NCBI GenBank assembly: GCA_033725935.1
Contig: MU867074.1
Span: 620,001 to 684,000, forward strand
From: Cladorrhinum sp. PSN259
Taxonomy: Eukaryota; Ascomycota; Sordariomycetes; Sordariales; Podosporaceae
Direction: 5' to 3'
Length of the DNA: 64,000 nt
In this document: one piece after another, positions 44,982-56,076 of the stretch
Numbering within the stretch: the stretch's first letter is position 1
Layout of the letters: each line of letters begins with the position of its first letter
Notes under the pieces: model-generated
Database searches by the model: none
Told to the model about the DNA's origin: nothing
The model's input: only the letters and a program-made list of their open reading frames with translations
Translations under genes and position numbers: made by a program

Positions 44982-45553
44982 GGCGCCCTGGCCGCCTTTC
45001 GGTGTCGTCTATCTGAATGACATTTGCGACGAGTCCAGACTCTATTTTGGATTTCGCGGGTAAAGAAATTGAAAGGTTGGCGATTGCGGATTATGGATTC
45101 AGTCGGCGCAATAAAGCTGGGCTGACGACAAACCCTGGTCAGTTTCCCCACTGGAATTGAGGGTCAGTAAAGCTTGGCTCAACCGCCTAGCTCGGTGTAT
45201 CCCGACCAGTTTCAGCGGGTTTGCACCGCCTGTGGAACAGCTTCTAATTGGGTGCGCGTGTCAAAGAATCTTTGATCGCCTTCACGCGCGTGCTTGCCTT
45301 GTTGGACTCAGAAACCACTTAAAGACTTCCCGGTAGTATCAATCCTGTTGCAGCTTCTCATTCTGCAAAGCATCACTACCCATTCTCATCATCACATACC
45401 ACTCACAATTCTCAGAGTCAGATTAATACTTGTCGAACTCTTATGCCTACACACTGATTATCTTCTTAATTCTCAAGTCTCATCCCGCCTTTTTCACCAC
45501 CCCTTAATCTTTCCGTCTTCTCTACACACCCACCCTTACCAGACTTGACCACC
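44982..45553. promoter_or_regulatory. Divergent promoter region, CLC gene / Dpb3-like gene
   Basis: These 572 bp separate two divergent start codons. The half next to the Dpb3-like gene is rich in C and T (45330-45545), which suits a leader or start zone. No other feature is seen. Confidence 0.5.
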
Positions 45554-46303
45554 ATGCCTTATAATACCACGGCTATCCCGCCCCGCAAGGAGGTGACGGG
45601 ACAGACCCAACTTCCTCGTGAGTTTTCCGCATCCACCCCCTTTACTATGAACACGCACTCACCAACCTGAACCGTAGTCACCAGGGTCAAGAAGATTATC
45701 GCCCAGGACGCAGATATCCAAATCTGCTCCAACAATGCCGCTTTCGTAATCACTCTGGCAACAGTACGCCATTTCTTCACTCTTGTTTTTAACAAACCTC
45801 TTCACTAATACCCCGTTCAGGAGATGTTCGTCCAATACCTAGCCGAAGAAGCCCAGAAAATGACCAAACTAGGCGGCAAACCCCGTCGCAACATCCAGTA
45901 CAAAGATCTCGCCAACGCTGTCGCCCACCAAGACAATCTTGAGTTCCTCGAGGACGTCATCCCCCGGACGACCCCTTACAAGGAAGTCAAGGGCAAAGCA
46001 GCCGCAACACGAGCCAAGATCCAAGGCGGCAAGACCGACGGCTCCAACCCCGGTGAAGGTGGCAGTGAAAGACCGTTAGATGTTATCATTCCCAACGGAA
46101 AGAAGCAAAAGTCAATCATGAACGGCACTACTACTACCAATGGCCCCAGCTCTTCCTCTACAGTGACTAGCGGCGGTGGCTCCTCCTCCTTTTCACGAAA
46201 CAGGATATTGTCATCTGATGCGGGGGATCCGAACGAGCAGCTCCAGATCGAAATGAGCCAGGCGGCGACGCACAGCCAGGAGGATGTTGACATGACTGGT
46301 TAG
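45554..46303 (+). CDS. dpb3: Histone-fold protein, DNA polymerase epsilon subunit Dpb3-like
   Basis: Three exons, 45554-45617, 45678-45763 and 45821-46303, give 210 aa. The junctions yield QLPLTRVKKIIAQDADIQIC and VITLATEMFVQYLAEEAQ, a CBF/NF-YC-type histone fold (about residues 20-100). The start is MPYNTTAIPPRKEV. The tail after residue 120 is low-complexity, with Ser/Gly/Thr runs, and probably disordered. Dpb3 pairs with Dpb4 in DNA polymerase epsilon and helps pass on parental histones; related CHRAC subunits share the fold. Assignment to Dpb3 rather than another member is likely but not certain. Confidence 0.88.
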
Positions 46304-47002
46304 GTGCCGTGAAAGCAGCATCGGAGGGTCTGGGAAGGAGGTGGAGGATCTTCAGGAGGGGGAGAAGAGCAACTACATTTTTCTTTATACACTGCGTCGT
46401 AGAGCCTTTCTTCATGTGCTATTTTGATATTCTTTCTTGCTCGTTACAGAAAACGCAATTAACAAAATAAAAACATTGTGATACAAGTTCTCAGAAATTA
46501 ACCCTCTAAAGACAAACCAGATTTTTTTCTCCCCACATAGTCATCTCATGCTCTCGAGTCGGACGTGGGCCTACTACACTTCACTCTGTGCAACCTGCGT
46601 ATTTTGTCTTCGTGCAAAATCGTCAGTGCGACCCCGAGACAAACTCCAGATCTTAGCCAATGAAATTGAGTATCGGAGAGCTCCTCAATATTCTGCGACT
46701 TGGAAAAAGTGGTGTATTGAATGGGAATGACGCCAGGAATGACGGGAAAATCCCTAACAAGATGTACGCAGTCCAGAAAGGCTGTCCATCTCGTATCCCT
46801 CTGCCGTTCCTAATGCTACCCATACAAACCAAGAATCAAATCCTCATCAATGATTAGATATCACTCATCGAACATGATGCATTTTGTTTAACCCCACCAC
46901 CTCTGTAATAATGTAACAAAAACGTCTCCCCAACAAATATCAAGCACCGCTAACTCAGTTAAATGAAATGCCCCCCATTCTTATTCATTCATTCTACATT
47001 TC
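46304..47002. other. Convergent 3' region between dpb3 and lea1
   Basis: These 699 bp lie between two facing genes. The sequence is AT-rich with AATAAA-like strings near 46465. No coding sequence or RNA gene is seen. Confidence 0.5.
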
Positions 47003-48044
47003 CTACTCCTCCATCTCATCATCACCAACCATGATCCCAGGTGGCAATCTACCCTCCTTAAGGGCTTTCTCCAGCCTAGTAATCTCATCCATGCTATCCG
47101 CCTTCCTGATGAGCTCTTGCAGCTTCTTCCTTTCCTTTTCGGTAAGCTTCAATCTCGAAAGCTTGAATGTCTCTCCTGTGCCTCCTGCACCACCACCATT
47201 TGCCGAACCGGCGGCGACATCGAAGGTCTTGGATTTGATGCCAATTATCTTTTTTAAGAATATTAGTGTCTCCCGAATTAAGAAGGTATGGAGTGTGGGG
47301 GGAAAGAAAGAAAGAAAGCATTCTCACCTGCGCAGCCAACTCAGTAGGTTCCTCAGCCGTACCAAACAACTCCTTCGCTTTATTCCTCTCTGCATCTTTT
47401 ACTTTTTGAAAATCTAAGAACCGAACGCTTGGACATCTCCAGAGGACGTAGTATCGGTAGTTCTGTTCATTTCCCCATTTTAGTAGGACGCCTCAAGTAC
47501 CATGTATTGTGGTGGAAAGTATTACATACCTCCTTCTTGGTAACAGGATTCTCCATCAGCGTCAAATGCTGCAACCGTGGGAACCTGCCCAACACATCCA
47601 GATCCGCCAACTCGCTCAGATTATTTCCCGTCAGGACCAAATGTCTGAGGTTCGGGATGCTGGTCGGGAGGTTAGGGTGGATGGCCGAGATGCGGTTTCG
47701 CGCGAGGAGTAGTGTGCGGATTCGTGGCGAGAGCGGGAAGTTGGAGAGGAGGGTTATATCATTGTCGGTTAGGTCTAGGGAGTCGTGTGGCTATTCACAT
47801 CTTGTTAATATAGTGGGATGGGAAGGAGGGAGAGGGGAGCCTGCTTACACCAGCAACGCCCAAATTCTCGATAGCGGGTATTCTGTGTCCTGAATTTGTC
47901 GGAGACAGAGGAAGAGATAATTAATCCAGCTCACATGTAGTATCTGTTCTTTATGGGGAACATACCTCTAAGTTCCATCTCGCGCTCCTTGAGCGGGTTG
48001 AGGTAGGAGAGGGAGGAGTTGATCAGGTCTGCTGTGAGCCTCAT
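47003..48044 (-). CDS. lea1: U2 snRNP protein A' (Lea1)
   Basis: Five exons read right to left: 48044-47966, 47889-47849, 47790-47530, 47462-47328 and 47248-47003, giving 253 aa. The start is MRLTADLINSSLSYLNPLKE. Leucine-rich repeats follow: IPAIENLGVAG, LDLTDNDITLLSNFP, IRTLLLARNRISAI, LRHLVLTGNNLSEL and LQHLTLMENPVTKKENYRYY. The cap continues to VRFLDFQKVKDAERNKA. This is the U2A' layout, which binds U2 snRNA stem-loop IV with U2B'' in the spliceosome. The fourth intron uses an AAAAAAG acceptor, and intron 2 has two possible donors of which only GTAAGC keeps the frame. Confidence 0.93.
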
Positions 48045-48535
48045 CTTGTCTTGACTGTTTGTCTTATATCCTGAATTGAATGTTGGGGATGGTGTTTCTA
48101 AGATGTGCGCTCACGCGTGGTTGGTCGATTTGTTGCTTGGTTTTCCAAGAAAATGCGGATCTAAAATCGCCGAGTCGAAAGAAAGGAAGGTTCTGTCGCG
48201 TTTCCAACCCGTGTTTAAGATGCAAGTTGCAGCAAGTAAACGGCAAGAGCAAGCAAGCTCCACAAGGCTGAATTGCTTGCGATCCTGCCCGCTCCCAGAA
48301 TTTAATGTGGGGCGAGGGCGGTGAAGGCATCAAGTTAATGACCGTATCAAACCCTAACCCCATCGCCATCTATAAAAGGGTTCAATACCAACAAATAATC
48401 TGCCAAAAGGATTGTATTCATTCGCTTCATCACTTCATTGCCTAAAGTGTCTAATCTAGAACGTATGTCGACAATAAAAATCTACTCCTCTCTCGCCATG
48501 TGTCTTTCGCTGTCTCACAAATTCACCATCACCTA
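48045..48535. other. Intergenic: lea1 promoter and vps15 3' region
   Basis: There is no gene in these 491 bp. A telomere-repeat-like element lies at 48349-48361, about 305 bp upstream of the lea1 ATG. The right part is the vps15 3' flank. Confidence 0.5.
48349..48361 (-). promoter_or_regulatory. Telobox-like element upstream of lea1
   Basis: On the + strand this reads AAACCCTAACCCC, so GGGGTTAGGGTTT in the direction of lea1. It matches the mdv1 element at 2894-2906 in 12 of 13 bases and lies at a similar distance from its gene. Function is inferred. Confidence 0.4.
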
Positions 48536-51500
48536 TCACTGCAACACCAAAATCATCCCGCTCCTATCAACCGACACCGTCATGGTAAACGGCGACTCAA
48601 CAACAATAACATCCATGATAGCATCCAAGTGACTCCTCAACAACTGCTGCTGCTGCAAAGAAATTACCGTCGACCTCGGCGGCCTACTATTAGTAGACGA
48701 TCTATTGGTCTTCGATGTTGCCGATGATGGCGTCGTAGTTCCCGTACCACCATTAGTAGCCGAGCCCGTCGACGCTGCATAGTCCCTAGACCTCAATATC
48801 CGCTCCGTGTTCAACGTCATGGATGTAGTAGGATGACTAGCCGTAAACGTCGGTCGAATCTCGTCAGGCTGCAACCCGCTAAAGACCATACTGTTCTCGA
48901 TCCTACTCATATCCCAGTATCGAATCTTCTTGTCAGACCCGGCAGTGATCATGTACATCCATCGCACGTCCCGCTGGTCATCCGCCGTCACCACGCCGGT
49001 CAACATCGCACGCACTCCCCGATCAGCATTGCCATTAGAGGAAGGTTCAATGTTTGTCGCAAACCGACCAAGCATGCTTTCGGGTTTATCCTCGTCCACG
49101 TCCCACTGTTCATACCCCTTAGGACCTTCCTTGTTGCCGCTCACCCTATAAACCTCGCGGCAGCTAGTACGCTCAAGGTCCCAAACCGTGACCTCCCCTT
49201 GTCCAGTACCGCCCGCTACGCACACCCATTTTCCCCTGCCTTTACCAGGATGGAGGGTGACGCGGTAAATCGACCCCTTACCGGGCACACCCCACGCCTT
49301 GAGTCTTGTCCTGAACCGCAAATCCCACAAGTCGAGAACACCATGCGAAGTTCCCAAAACCATCCAGTTCCTCTTACGGTCGATGCAGAAGCAGGTAGGA
49401 GTTCCATGATGAACCGGGTTTTCAAGCCTGAACAATTGGCTCATGTTTCGCAGGTCAATGCCGAGAATAACAGACTTGTTAGTCGCCAGGATTAGGATGG
49501 AGCTAGCCTCATACTTGAAGTGCTCACACCAGACAGCATATTCGCCATCGTCGAGTTGGTATTCTCGAAGCAGACGGATCTTTGCATATCGGAAGCCGGC
49601 GCCCGTAAAGACCGACTCTACCTTGCTCACGTGTACGCTTCCGTCAGTTGCGCAGCTGACAAAGCTGTGTGTGTTCTCAACGAAGCATAAGGCGAGCACC
49701 CGAGCCTTTTCGCCGTGCTTGTGCGTCGCGCGCGGCCGCTGAGTGACACTCGTCTCGAGTTTTGCTGTATCCCACACTCTGACATGACCATCATCTCCCC
49801 CTGTCAAAAAAAACTGGTGGTCCGGAGATGCAATGACGCGATTGATAGGCCCAATATGTTCAGCAATATTTGCGACGAGTTTTCCCGAGGGCCTCCACGG
49901 TTCTTCTTTTGTCCCTGGCATAGCAGAACTTCTATTTGCCCTGCGGCGGCTAATAGGTGTTACGATCGGGCCGTATTCCTCAATGTCGTGCGGATAGTTG
50001 TCCATGTACATATTATCCAGCATTCGCATGATATTGGGGTCATTGCCCACATATGTGTGGCTGCCTCGGAGGCCCCTTTCAGCATCGTTTAATCCTGCCT
50101 CTGCTTCTGGATTAGAACCCGTGCGCAACGATGCGTGACTAAACGGCGCTTCGACCTGGCCAAAAGCATTCGCCTCTGTTGTGCTGGTTTCAGGGCCGGA
50201 TTTAGTGCTGTCTTTGCGGTTCATCAGACTCATAGCACTTGGCTGGCGCTGCAAGCTTCTTCTGGTTGTATATGGGGCGTCTGATACCGATCGATCATCC
50301 TCCATAATAGATAGCGGGCCAAGTTTGCTTGGACCGACCGAAGCCTGCCTTGAAGTGCTTCCCGAAGCCTCCCCATATCTTGTTGTGGTTGGAGAGAGAG
50401 CAAGATCATCCTCTCTGCTGTTGAGACGGGAGCGGTGATTGTTCAAAGCAGCCCGACGCCTTTTGCTTACGGGATCGTCTATCGACATGGAGGCATCAAG
50501 AAGAGCATCCGTAATAGTTTTTGGAGTGCCCGGTTGTTCCTGAAGGGACGGTAATGGCTGCCGGAGAGGTTCTTCATCAAATAATATGGTCTGTGGGGTG
50601 ATACCCAGTGTCCGGAGAGCGAGTATGCCGTTCAAGGCTTCTGCCTGTGGTGTTTCCTGCGGAGATCGGTCCCTTGCTTTAATCTGGCTAAGGCGCCAGA
50701 TGAACTCCCGAAGTCCCAACAGCTTGAGTTCATCTTCCTGGGCCAGTCCCAGGTTTCGCAACTTCTTCAGCCATTGCTCGTCCTCTTCGTTCCTCGTTCC
50801 TTTGCTAATCGCGTGGGCGTTCTGATCACCTACCCCGCGAGTGTTAGAGATAGACCCTGACATAACAGTGCGTATCTTCTTGAAAGGTTTCCAAAAGTCA
50901 CCTCTATCAGTAGTTGTCGCCCATAGCAACGCTTGATCGAAAACCGACCGTGACAGGGGCCTTTGGAGCGCTTCGAGAAGGTCGAGCTCAGAAAAGTCAG
51001 TTAGTCTGTTGGGCTTCAGATAGGGCCTGATATGAGGCAAGACTTGAACACGAAGGTAAGCTGGGCTCAGGAACTGCTTGCCGGCCGCCATAAATTCTGC
51101 AGCAGACTCGCGAATCCATGCATTTGGGTGCATTGTAAACCGCGCGACTATCGTCACGAAGTCAACATACGTCTCCTTTGTCAGAAGACCCAAACTTGCC
51201 AGCTCGGCCAGCGAATGGAGCGCTCCCTGTACAACATGTTCCTCAGGATCTGTCACTGCCTGCACCATAAGAGGCAAGATAAACTTTTCCAGAGTGTTGC
51301 TGCCAAGAAACGCCCCAATACCAACGATCGTGTCGAAGAATGAGCACTTGAGGATCCAGTCTCGATCATTTAGGTATGTATTCAAATGGGCAAGGATGAG
51401 TTCGTTGGCTTGCTGTACGCCGAAGAAAACACACAGATCAGGGACCGAACCAAGGAACGCTCGACGCACAAAGGGGTCGGGGTCCTCAATAAGGAGCTTA

Positions 51501-53265
51501 GTATGACTCTCAAAAAACTCAGTCAAATCCTGTCTGGCATTGTCGAAAAGTCCGTCAAATGCAGCGTCCGTTGCAGTCCCAGGCTCAACCTCCGGATCCG
51601 CCATTGCTGACGATCCGTCTGATTTGAGTGTCATGGCCATGGCGAGAAAGCGGTCGGCGATGGTAGCAAGCTTCCCAATGACAGAGGCGTATGTTGCTCG
51701 AATAATTGGGCGCGGTGCGTGCTTGTAACCCTGCAATACCAGTTGCATCCTCGGCATAATGTACTCGAGGAAAATCTGAGCATTGACCGGGGTGATGGTT
51801 TTGACCAGATCAAGGAGCTGCGCGACAGCCCTGATAGTGGTAACAACAACCATGTCAGACTTGTCATTGAGCAGCTGGACTAAGTATGGCAACACCCGGT
51901 CCAGCTTCGCCTCGTCGGTCAACCGTTCGGAGAAGGCCAGGAGTATGTCACAGGCCTTGATCTTGGCGGCCGCATGTGCTGTATTTCTGAGGGACGATAC
52001 TATGAGTGTCAAGAATATCAAGGTTCCATCGTCCTCGCAGGGTTGCCGGTCGGCGGAAACAAAATGTTCATTGTTGGGGATATCCACGCGAACTGGGAAA
52101 TGTCCCAATCCTAGCCTGGGTGCATGGCGACGCTCCCCAGCATCTGTATCATCGTTCTGATGGCCGAGAAAATAAGATATTTTGTCAAAATCCAGCCACA
52201 CCCGCTCAATCCTCTGATCAGCTTCACCAAAATTCCTTTCGCCTCCTGGTAGGGTAGACTGGCCAGAGCGTATTGAAATGTCCGTTATCACCTCCATGTA
52301 CTGGTGCAGAAAGCTGTAAAAGTAGGATGGAAACACTTTAGCCTTCCAAAAGTCGAGATACTGCTCAGCCGAGTAACGCTTTTGCGGATCAAGCTGTATC
52401 ATGTGCGCAATCATTTCCCTCAGCTCTTTGTCGGGTATCCGGCTCAGGTGAGAAATGTTGGGGTCATATTCCCCCTTCCGGTATTTGTAAAGCTGGCTAA
52501 GGCTGAAGATGGGCGCTTCAAGGAAAAGTTCAGCGATCACACACCCGACGCTGAATACGTCCATCGCCCACGTCACCTTGGCATTTGGATCGATGTCTTC
52601 ACCTGGTGGGACGAAGCGTTCGGGGGCTAGGTAGCAAGTTCGGCGCCCGGACGTGTCAAAGAAGTAGGAGAAGTCGGCCGGATTGTCTTCCGGCAACATC
52701 ACTGGCTTGAACGACGAGGAGAAGTCGCAGAGATAGAGCCAGTTCCAAGATGTCACAAAGGTGTTCTCGGTCTTGATGTCGCCGTGATATATATCTTTGG
52801 CGTGGCAGTCCCGCACGGCACATAGAAGTTGGAATGCCAGCCATCTCTTCTCAATGTCCTCCAAAAACGGCCTCGTGCTCAGGCGGTCGTAAAGAGAGTT
52901 GTACAAGAACTGGCGTATCAAATATGCGTGGCCCTCAGTTTCGATAGCGCGCTGGTATGGAAGTGCGTTTGGGACATCGGATAAAGCTTGTCGTTCACCT
53001 ACAAAGGATCATGTCAGTACGGTTACTGTCGCAGGCAGCAGAGTATGGTCCAGGTTTCCTCACGAATGATCGCCTGCTTGTATTTGTCTAGTGACAGGGA
53101 GTATGGTTTGATGAGAACCTTCACGAGCGCGAGCCCGTCATGGTGTCTCCCAAGCGTGCTTTTCATAAACCGCGCTGTCCCGACTGTCCTCACATACTGG
53201 ACACCAGGTACATCGAAACCCGCGGTCGCTGCTGGAGGCGCCGCGAGGGAGAATCCCTGTCCCAT
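48536..53265 (-). CDS. vps15: Vps15 protein kinase, regulatory subunit of Vps34 PI3-kinase
   Basis: The exons are 53265-53064 and 52998-48536 with a 64-nt intron, giving 1554 aa. It begins MGQGFSLAAPPA; Gly2 is the expected N-myristoylation site. The kinase domain (about 25-310) has HGDIKTEN (His139) as catalytic loop, CDFSSSFKP in place of DFG, and CYLAPERF; these departures are normal for Vps15. HEAT-type repeats follow (about 380-720), then a disordered Ser-rich part. The C-terminus holds WD40 repeats, such as GHVRVWDTAKLE, GVLDLWDLRFRTR and GSDKKIRYWDMSRIE. Vps15 scaffolds Vps34 with Atg14 or Vps38 for autophagy and endosomal sorting. The junction reads IIRERQALSDVPNALPYQRA, as in the family. 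Confidence 0.96.
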
Positions 53266-54094
53266 CTTGTTTCTTGTCTGACAACACCGGAGACCGGCAG
53301 CTCAAGTTTTCCAGCTACCTTGGAGCGAAAGTCAAAAGGGCGTGGTGCATCTTGGGGCCACGGAAACGATATCGGCAGGTTGTCGGCGGGATCTTGTAGT
53401 TGAGTTGACAAGCGGCGCCCGTGGTCAGTCGCACAGTGGGTCGGTCAGTGCCCGTTCAGTGACAAACGCGAAAGCGCAGTCTAGTCGTCTTCTCCAAAAC
53501 GTCAGATGTGAAGTAGGAATAACTTTTGGTGTTGGTCAAAGAAACAGAGCTTGGATGACTTGGGCGCATTTGTTTGCTTGATTCGAGAAGCTCGAGGTCA
53601 GCTGTGGTAGCGTGCAAGTGCGTGCCTCCACGATAAGATAACGAGAAAGTCCAAGCGGCGGGTACCTATGGATAGTGTCCACTCAGCTCAGCAGCATCCC
53701 GCAATGAAGTCACTGTTCCACAACCCGGCAATTGTTGAAATGCGGGGGTTCCTTCGCTACTTGTCTACCAAAAAATACCAATACAACAAGAATCACCTCC
53801 AAGCCAAGTCACGCTAGGTTTTTTATAAACAATAGAGTAAGTCTTTGTAGCGAATTTTGTAGGTACACCGAGGCTCCCTGGTGGAAGAAGAAAAATTATG
53901 TCAACAGCATATCTAGCAATAGAATAAGTAAAAGTACGGTAACTCCTGTCGGGTCCAGGTGAAGATGCTTCTTCACGAATATCATATAATACCGAACGCC
54001 GTAGCCAATGCCGAACAAATAAAAAGGCCGCCAACGAGACATATACAGAAAGTTAGATTGGATTTTCCATCGTAATCATAAGCTTTGGTTGTCC
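53266..54094. other. Intergenic: vps15 promoter and SH3-protein 3' region
   Basis: These 829 bp lie between two minus-strand genes. The left 300 bp should hold the vps15 promoter; I see no TATA box. The right part is AT-rich 3' flank. No coding sequence is supported. Confidence 0.5.
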
Positions 54095-56076
54095 TCAGGA
54101 CCCCGTTGTAGTTGTATATGGATGGGCGCTTGACCCAGTCTCAGTGGAACCATCGCCCTCAATCGTCTTCCTCCAATGCTCCGGCACGCACACGCAGACA
54201 AGCGGGAATGCCTTGATTTCTCCACTAGCAGGTGGTGAGTTTGATATCCTGCCTGAAGTGTTGGAGACACCGCTATCTCGCTGAGCCTGCCGACGAGCCT
54301 CCCACTGCTCCGCCTGCTCATCCACCAAAATGCCCGTCGCCCACCCGTCATCCCAAATACCCACCACCTTCAGCATATCGCCGCGGTCCAACGTGAACTC
54401 ATCCGCCGCACGTGGTTGGTATGCCCATAACACTGCAACCCGGTCACCAGGGTGGATATCATCTTGTGAGTAGTAATCTTTAAAGAACGGCAGCTGCTCA
54501 GATTGCTGGCTTGCCATTCCTTGTGGGGACGACATGCCGCCGCTCGTTGGTGAATTAGGATCATCACCAGCAAGCACCGAACTGCTGGAAAGGGATCCGG
54601 TTCTCCTGAGTGTCGTTGGCGGCGGCCTAAGAATTCCTGCAGCTCCACGCTCGGACCCGGGGCTGTCACCAAAACCATCCGACGAAGAATGGTCGTCGCG
54701 TAATCTCCTACTTCCGCCATAACCAATAGAACTGCCGAGATCCGTACCACGGCTGTCAAGATTTCTAGAGGGCCCTCCCCTTTCTCGGGAGTGGGATGGC
54801 GAATCGGCAGAATGGCCTTCTAAAGCTGACATCCGAGCAATCCTGCCACCAGGCAGGACTTCAAAACCGGGCGCTCCTGCTGCAGTCTTTTCCGAGTGTG
54901 TCGTATGCCCTGTCACAACCCCTCTCCTAGCAGGTTGTGGCTGGTTAAAGATGCTGCCTTTCTGGCTGCCCTGCTGTCTACGTCGACGGCAGAGCAAGAA
55001 TAAAGCAGCGACTAGTAATGCAACACCGCCGAGCGCACCAAGCACGACGCCTACAATGGCACCTGTAGAAAGGCGAGAGCCGCCCGCATCAGCATTCGGG
55101 TCGCCCGTGGCCGTGGGTGACGAGGTTACGGTTGCTGTAGGAAGGGCGATCGTGGGCATAATTGATGGCAAAACAACACCAACGCATCGAGATTCAGCAT
55201 TCGAGTTGTAGCAGCAGGTATCGGTCGAGTTCATGCCGCCTTTAGCACAGTATGAGCAGAGACCAATCGTGCTGTTACCATAGCCGCAGTTTTCTGGTTC
55301 GTTTGCGCTGCCTGAGATACAGGTCCGACCAGAGAGGGCGTTATCGGGCGAGGCGCAATTGGTGAAATCAGCCCTGATTTGGGACGCTGCATTGCGACCT
55401 GGGTTGGGACAGAGCGAACTGTCCCCAACGACATAAGCCTCTGCTTGCGCAAAGAGGGCCTAGAAAATGCATGTCAGTAAGGGCAATAATTACATGTCAG
55501 TCAGTAAGTGGAGGTTACTTACGCAAGTGTCTGCGCAAACAGGCCGCGAATCCTCGGGGGCAAGTGTGCAGTTGTTGATGGACTCCTGCACGATGGTATT
55601 ACACATTACTGTCGTTGTGAAGCGGGCGTAGAGCTCGGTTGTGTTTGTGAGATTGATGCCACCGCAACCAATCAGGGTTTGATATCTGCATTCGTGTTAG
55701 GATATGACAGATTTGAGGCTGGAACATTTGAGGAACATACTTTTCTCGTACATATTCTGTCTGTACGTAAGACAATAATCTGTCATCAAACATCTCTCTG
55801 CTTGAAACATATTGTAGGAAAGGACTGTGCCACGAACTGTTAGCGGCGTAAAAACGGGGGGGAACAGTCTTGGGAAACGACGTACAAGACCCCATTTAGG
55901 AAACTATTAGTAGTTGAAAATGATGATGTTTGGAAGGCAGGGCATGCTTTGGACCCCTGGAGCGAGATGCAAGCTGCCATCGCTGTTGGGGCTGTTGATA
56001 ATAAGGAGAGTAACACGCCCTTGGTGCTCGGTTGTGAAAGGCCTCCCCCCCTCCGTCCGGACTGCTGTCGGTCCAT
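54095..56076 (-). CDS. Secreted-end, single-pass membrane protein with SH3 domain
   Basis: Four exons read right to left: 56076-55886, 55824-55741, 55685-55523 and 55459-54095, giving 600 aa. From MDRQQSGRRGGG a hydrophobic stretch ending TAMA looks like a signal peptide, then ACISLQGSKACPAF. A Cys-rich outer domain follows, with YQTLIGCGGINL, NNCTLAPEDSRPVCADTC and GLCSYCAKGGMNSTDTCC. A membrane span lies at about 279-302 (GAIVGVVLGALGG), with a basic CRRRR stop. The cytosolic part is Ser/Gly/Pro-rich and ends in an SH3 domain (about 475-540, VAVLWAYQPRAADEFTLDRGD). The layout suits a cell-surface sensor or a Fus1-like cell-fusion or polarity protein. The exact start and function are uncertain. 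Confidence 0.85.
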
